Below the pieces are notes generated by a model. The model saw nothing but the letters and a program-made list of their open reading frames with translations, was not told the DNA's origin and did no database searches. The position numbers and the translations under genes are program-made. DNA of 64,000 bases. Origin: Arthrobacter pascens. Its GTDB lineage: Bacteria > Actinomycetota > Actinomycetes > Actinomycetales > Micrococcaceae. Location: contig NZ_JAFHKT010000127.1 of assembly GCF_017052465.1 (NCBI RefSeq), positions 27,047 to 91,046 on the forward strand, read 5' to 3'. Below, in pieces: positions 60,547 through 64,000 of this stretch (within the stretch, counting starts at the first letter, position 1; each line of letters opens with the position of its first letter).

Positions 60547-62720
60547 CAGCGTCCTTCCAGCTTTGAGTTGCGTTCAGCCAGCTTGGCATCGCGTTCAGCC
60601 AATTTGGCAAACATATCGTTGTAAGCGGTGAGATCGGCGTCGTTATTCCTGTCCGCCGCCCGGTCGGTGCGGCGCGTCTCCCTCTCATCGGATCGGGACC
60701 ACATGATGGCGACGCCGATCGCCACCAGAAGCGTGGGCACTTCGCCGATGCCCCAGGCCACGGCACCGCCCAGTTGCTGGTCTACGATCGCCGATGGTCC
60801 CCACTCCCGGCCGAGGTTGCCGAAGTAGTCCGCGGCGAGCAGCCCGGTGCCGCCCATGATGGCCACGCCGAAGAAGGCATGGAAGCCCATGGTGGCCAGC
60901 AGAAGCACGAGCCGCAGCGGGTACGGTGCCCGCCGCGGGAGCGGATCCGTGCCGATCATGCTGAGCACGAAGATGTACCCGGTCAGTGCGAAGTGCAGGG
61001 TCATCAGCTCGTGTCCCACATGCTCGCGCATCGCGAAACCGAAAGCGTCGGAGTAGTAGAACAGCACGATCGAGCCAGCGAAGTTGGCCGCCGCAAAGAG
61101 CGGGTGGGTCACAAGCTGCGAGACCTTCGAGTGGACGGAGATCAGCAGCCACTCGCGCAGGCCGCGGGAGCCGTCGGTCCTGGCCGGCAGTGCCCGCAGG
61201 GCAAGCGTCACGGGGGCGCCCAGGACCAGGAAGAGCGGAGCCACCATGGTGAGGGCCATGTGGTCCACCATGTGCGCCGAGAACAGCACGCGCCCGTAGA
61301 CCGCCGGAGGCCCGGAGGTGATGTACGTCAGCACCAGCAGGCCGACTACCCAGTTCGCGGAGCGGAAGATCGGCCACTTGTCCCCGCGGGCGCGGACCTT
61401 GGCCACGCCCAGAATGTAGGAGACGAGCCCGAATACGGCGACGGCCACCCAGATCCAGTCCACGCGCCACTCGGTGAGCCAGCGTTCCGGAGTCAGTTCA
61501 GGGGGCAGCTCGTAGCCCGACAGGATGAATGCCGGCGAGGCGTCAGGGGCGTAGGTGGTCGGTTCCGGGGGCGCGGAGCGGCCGAGTGCCACGGCGATTC
61601 CCGAGGTGGCCCCCATGATGAGGAGTTCCATGAGAATCAGCTGCCACAGCACGCGGCGCGAGGACAGTCCCGACCCTTTGCGGTTCAGCTGCGGGATCAC
61701 CCACTGCCGGTGCATGAATCCGATGCCGCCGAGGACAACCGTGGCGGCAGTCTTCGCCAGGATCAGCTGGCCGTAGGGTGAGTCGAACAGATCGGCCCAG
61801 CTGGCCACCCGGACGGTGGAGTTGACCACGCCAGAGGCAAACACCAGCAGGAATGCGAATCCCGCGAGCGAAGAAAACCGCCGAAGCGTGGGTTCGGTGA
61901 TGTCCGGCATTCCAGCCGGGCTGGACACCGCGGCACCCGCTGCGGAGCTGCGGGCGCCGGAGACAAGGCCCGAGAGCAGGGCGAGCACGATGATGCCGCC
62001 CACCCAGACGCTGACACCCACCAGGTGGAGTCCGAGTGAGCTGATGGCTCCCTCGTGGTCGTTCGAGCTCGCGGAGTGGCCAATGAGGGCGGTGGGCACC
62101 AGGCCGATGAGCGCCAGCACCAGGGTCAGGGCCAGGCCCGTCAGCGACCGGACGCCGAACAGTGCGGTGGTGACTACGGCCGCGATGATGGTCACTGCCA
62201 GCCAGGCGCGTCCGGTGGGGATGTCGGTCATGAAGAAAACGAGCGCCCTGGTGAACTCCGCGTCGCCGGAGACACCCTGCCCTGCCACGTCGGCATAGGT
62301 GAGCACCAGGACGGCGATGGCGGACAGCGTCCAGGCCACGCCGGCTGCGGCCGCAATGGCCAGGGCCCGGGAGAACGCCGGGTGCTCAGGCGCCTCTTCG
62401 TCCCTGGCGCGGCGGCGGCCCAGGGACCTGGGCAGAATGCCGGCGGCGAAGATCAGCCCGCCGATCACTGTGGCCAGCGAGACGTTGTGGATGGCCTTGC
62501 TGATGGGAAGGCCCCAGCGCACCACGGTGCCTGGATCGGAGACCTCACGGGCCACGGCTGCACCCGTGAAGAGCAGGGCGGCAGTGAGCCCCAGAAGCAG
62601 CGCAGCCAAGCCCGCCAGCTGCCAGGACCGTGTGATGCCCAGCCCGGCGTTGGCCAGGTTCAACCCGCCGCCCGTGTTGGGGGCAGGCTGTGGAGTACGG
62701 GATTCTGCGGCGGAGGGCAC
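60546..62720 (-). CDS. CopD copper-resistance / CtaG (caa3-type oxidase assembly) fusion
   Basis: A 724-residue integral membrane protein. The N-terminal half (about 30-390) is CopD-like, with LHLVGVSVWVGGIIVLALLSGL and RFSSLAGFAFLLVFASGVVN. The C-terminal half (about 410-680) is the caa3_CtaG domain with GRVLFSAHMVDHMALTMVAPLFLVLGAPVTL-type residues, HELMTLHFALTGYIF and MGFHAFFGVAIM; the His/Met motifs fit copper handling. This fusion is common in actinobacteria and serves copper supply to cytochrome oxidase. The last 60 residues are charged. Confidence 0.92.
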   Translation of the reverse strand: MPSAAESRTPQPAPNTGGGLNLANAGLGITRSWQLAGLAALLLGLTAALLFTGAAVAREVSDPGTVVRWGLPISKAIHNVSLATVIGGLIFAAGILPRSLGRRRARDEEAPEHPAFSRALAIAAAAGVAWTLSAIAVLVLTYADVAGQGVSGDAEFTRALVFFMTDIPTGRAWLAVTIIAAVVTTALFGVRSLTGLALTLVLALIGLVPTALIGHSASSNDHEGAISSLGLHLVGVSVWVGGIIVLALLSGLVSGARSSAAGAAVSSPAGMPDITEPTLRRFSSLAGFAFLLVFASGVVNSTVRVASWADLFDSPYGQLILAKTAATVVLGGIGFMHRQWVIPQLNRKGSGLSSRRVLWQLILMELLIMGATSGIAVALGRSAPPEPTTYAPDASPAFILSGYELPPELTPERWLTEWRVDWIWVAVAVFGLVSYILGVAKVRARGDKWPIFRSANWVVGLLVLTYITSGPPAVYGRVLFSAHMVDHMALTMVAPLFLVLGAPVTLALRALPARTDGSRGLREWLLISVHSKVSQLVTHPLFAAANFAGSIVLFYYSDAFGFAMREHVGHELMTLHFALTGYIFVLSMIGTDPLPRRAPYPLRLVLLLATMGFHAFFGVAIMGGTGLLAADYFGNLGREWGPSAIVDQQLGGAVAWGIGEVPTLLVAIGVAIMWSRSDERETRRTDRAADRNNDADLTAYNDMFAKLAERDAKLAERNSKLEGR

Positions 62721-62807
62721 CTATCCATTGTCCGCTAACGCTGCCTGCGCGGCGAATCGGCCGGAGTGAATCCGGGCACGTCGACGGTTAGTCCACGGTT
62801 AAACGCA

Positions 62808-62841
62808 AGCGGAGCGGCAACCAGATGGTTGCCGCTCCGCT
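62808..62841. terminator. Terminator downstream of hup
   Basis: Perfect 15-base stem AGCGGAGCGGCAACC/GGTTGCCGCTCCGCT with loop AGAT between the HU gene and the start of the CopD-CtaG gene. Confidence 0.85.
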
Positions 62842-62857
62842 GAGTTTGCGTGGAAGA

Positions 62858-63145
62858 CTACTTCTTGTTGGAGACAGCGGCCTTCAGCTTGGAACCGGCG
62901 GTCAGCTTGACGCTGTGGCCTGCTGCAATCTGGATGGTCTCGCCGGTCTGCGGGTTGCGGCCAGTGCGGGCTGCACGGTCGGTGCGCTCAACTGCGAGCC
63001 AGCCCGGGATGGTGATCTTCTCGCCGGAGGCGACGGAAGATTCGAAAACCTCGAACAGTGCATCGAGCACGGAGTTGACGGCAGCCTGGCTGGTGCCGGC
63101 CTTGCCTGCTACCTCTGCAACAAGTTCACTACGGTTCTTAGCCAT
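62858..63145 (-). CDS. hup: HU-family nucleoid protein
   Basis: A 95-residue HU protein: MAKNRSELVAEVAGKAGTSQ start, the IPGWLAVERTDRAARTGRNP DNA-binding arm and TGETIQIAAGHSVKLTAGSKLKAAV end. It lacks the long Lys/Ala-rich C-terminal extension of mycobacterial HU; the short Lys-rich protein at 38.3 kb resembles such a tail. AGGAGG-like ribosome site before the ATG. A possible promoter reads TTGTCC-N17-TGGTAA on the minus strand near 63215-63246. Confidence 0.95.
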   Translation of the reverse strand: MAKNRSELVAEVAGKAGTSQAAVNSVLDALFEVFESSVASGEKITIPGWLAVERTDRAARTGRNPQTGETIQIAAGHSVKLTAGSKLKAAVSNKK

Positions 63146-63390
63146 TTATGTCCTCCTGGACGCTTTGGATTTCTGGAGCCTGCACACGGCATGCGTACAA
63201 GCCACTGTTCGAAAACTTACCAGCTTGCACCCGTAAGGGGGACAAATTCCGCGTGTTTCCGCGACTTTTTGACCTAAATCACCGGAGTTTGGCGGCTTTT
63301 CCCCGGAATTTGGCCATCAGCGGACGATCCTTCGGGTCACCGCAGGCGCGTGAGGCACGGCCGTCGAAACCCCGCGACCCGGCCCCCGGC

Positions 63391-63500
63391 GACGCTCCCT
63401 CACCTTTCGTCGCCTCCCAAGGCAACGCTCCCTCACTACTTGTCGGGTCATCACCGACGCTCCCTCACTACTTGTCGGGTGATCACGGACGCTCCCTCAC
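63391..63500 (+). repeat. GACGCTCCCTCAC array, forward half, locus 2
   Basis: Four forward units with the core GACGCTCCCTCAC (second AACGCTCCCTCAC) start at 63391, 63424, 63456 and 63488, a 32- to 33-base period. It is the same family as at 46.1-46.3 kb. Confidence 0.92.
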
Positions 63501-63562
63501 TCCTTGGCGGTGTGGATGACGGCGGTGTGGTGGGTTGGGTGGCTGTCCGGGTTGGTGTGCCC

Positions 63563-63590
63563 GGGCGGGCTTTGGGGGTGGTGGGTGGGG
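63563..63590 (+). other. G-quadruplex motif between hup and the rRNA operon
   Basis: Six G-runs of three or more separated by one to four bases (GGG-C-GGG-CTTT-GGGGG-TGGT-GGG-T-GGGG) on the plus strand, which is the template strand for both hup and the rRNA operon. It lies between the forward and reverse repeat halves. Confidence 0.75.
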
Positions 63591-63611
63591 CGCTGCCCGG
63601 AAGGCTGCGGG

Positions 63612-63836
63612 TAGTGCGGGAGGGTCCGGCTCTGCCCGGCAACTAGTGCGGGAGGGTGCCGTTCGGGCCGGCAACTAGTGAGGGAGCGTCCGGCTCTGCC
63701 CGGCAACAGGTGAGGGAGGGTCCGGCTCTGCCCGGCAGGTAGTGAGGGAGGGTCCGGCTCTGCCCGGCAACTAGTGAGGGGGCGTCCGGCTCCCATGCGG
63801 CGACAAGTGCGGGGGCGTTGGGCCTGGGCCGGCAAG
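63612..63836 (-). repeat. GACGCTCCCTCAC array, reverse half: seven 32-bp units
   Basis: Seven near-identical units begin at 63612, 63644, 63676, 63708, 63740, 63772 and 63805 (period 32, once 33). Each holds GTGMGGGRGSGTC, the reverse complement of the forward core, followed by CGGCTCTGCCCGGCAAC or a variant. An eighth, degenerate unit runs into a GTGGTGG tract. Confidence 0.93.
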
Positions 63837-63876
63837 TGGTGGGGGGTGTGGTGGTGGTGGGGGTGTTTAAATGCGG

Positions 63877-63906
63877 GAGAGCCCCAACCGTGTGGTTGGG
63901 GCTCTC
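63877..63906 (-). terminator. rRNA operon terminator
   Basis: Perfect 13-base stem GAGAGCCCCAACC/GGTTGGGGCTCTC with loop GTGT, ten bases past the 3' end of 5S rRNA. Confidence 0.92.
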
Positions 63907-63916
63907 GACCTAATGG

Positions 63917-64000
63917 TTGTCCGGCGGTGACCTACTCTCCCACACCCTCCCGGGTGCAGTACCATCGGCGCTGTGGGTCTTAGCTTCCGGGTTCGGAATG
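63917..64000 (-). rRNA. rrf: 5S ribosomal RNA, 3' part
   Basis: The minus strand reads CATTCCGAACCCGGAAGCTA at the edge, then the CCGATGGTACTGC and GGGAGAGTAGGTCACCGCCG blocks of bacterial 5S rRNA. The 5' third lies outside the window, and the rest of the rRNA operon should follow to the right. Confidence 0.96.

Larger units (their letters stand above)
63146..63916. other. 770-bp gene-free region between HU and 5S rRNA
   Basis: No gene is supported. It holds the hup promoter, a forward and a reverse GACGCTCCCTCAC repeat array, a G-quadruplex motif, a GT-rich tract at 63836-63866 and the rRNA operon terminator. Confidence 0.7.

Noticed and set aside
63391..63836. CRISPR array
   Set aside because: Period of 32 looks tempting, but whole units are alike with no unique spacers, the array inverts halfway, and there are no cas genes.

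Overview
The window is GC-rich chromosomal DNA from a member of the Micrococcaceae, most likely the Arthrobacter/Pseudarthrobacter/Paenarthrobacter group. This is inferred from base composition, actinobacterial protein families (DUF4235, DUF853, CopD-CtaG fusion, fused MrpAB, UMF1 transporter), a SAM-I/IV-type riboswitch and an actinobacterial 5S rRNA at the right edge. No phage, integrase, insertion sequence or CRISPR array was seen. It reads as core chromosome with accessory metabolic islands and several families of intergenic repeats.

Left part (1-9.9 kb): the end of an EAL-domain gene; a tight minus-strand operon of a flavin monooxygenase, a histidine-ammonia-lyase-like protein whose MIO-forming triad is missing, and a cysteine-synthase/CBS-like enzyme; then, divergently, a SAM riboswitch leading DUF1737, rhodanese and metZ (methionine synthesis). 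A secreted PKD protein and a DUF1905 protein follow.

9.9-16.4 kb: an unusual 888-residue fusion (adenylation domain, collagen-like Gly-X-Y linker, carrier domain, acyltransferase-3 membrane domain) behind a near-consensus DtxR/IdeR iron box; an Asp/Glu racemase-like protein; a YbdK-type glutamate-cysteine ligase flanked on both sides by a palindromic repeat family; and an XRE-MurA fusion.

16.4-38 kb: a secreted glycosidase-like protein; a TPP-riboswitch-controlled ECF thiamine transporter (ykoE-ecfA-ecfT); UPF0303, DUF4235, TerC, universal stress protein and a large PEP-utilising kinase; the mrpABCDEFG sodium/proton antiporter operon; a UMF1 transporter; a KhtTU-like potassium/proton antiporter pair; and dcd. 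Ion and pH homeostasis dominates this stretch.

38-50.5 kb: tRNA-Gly(CCC); a Lys-rich 48-residue protein coupled to an alanine dehydrogenase/PNT-family enzyme; MFS with divergent LysR; bifunctional putA, an amino-acid permease and a LysR regulator, with putA and the permease sharing a closely matching promoter; panD; an AEC transporter.

50.5-64 kb: a monomeric sarcosine oxidase-like enzyme; an OtsB-GH15 fusion with a dead phosphatase motif; an LLM oxidoreductase; a DUF853 ATPase; a thioredoxin-NHL protein overlapping a CopD-CtaG protein; HU; a 770-bp gene-free region with an inverted 32-bp-period array and a G-quadruplex motif; and the 3' end of an rRNA operon (5S, minus strand).
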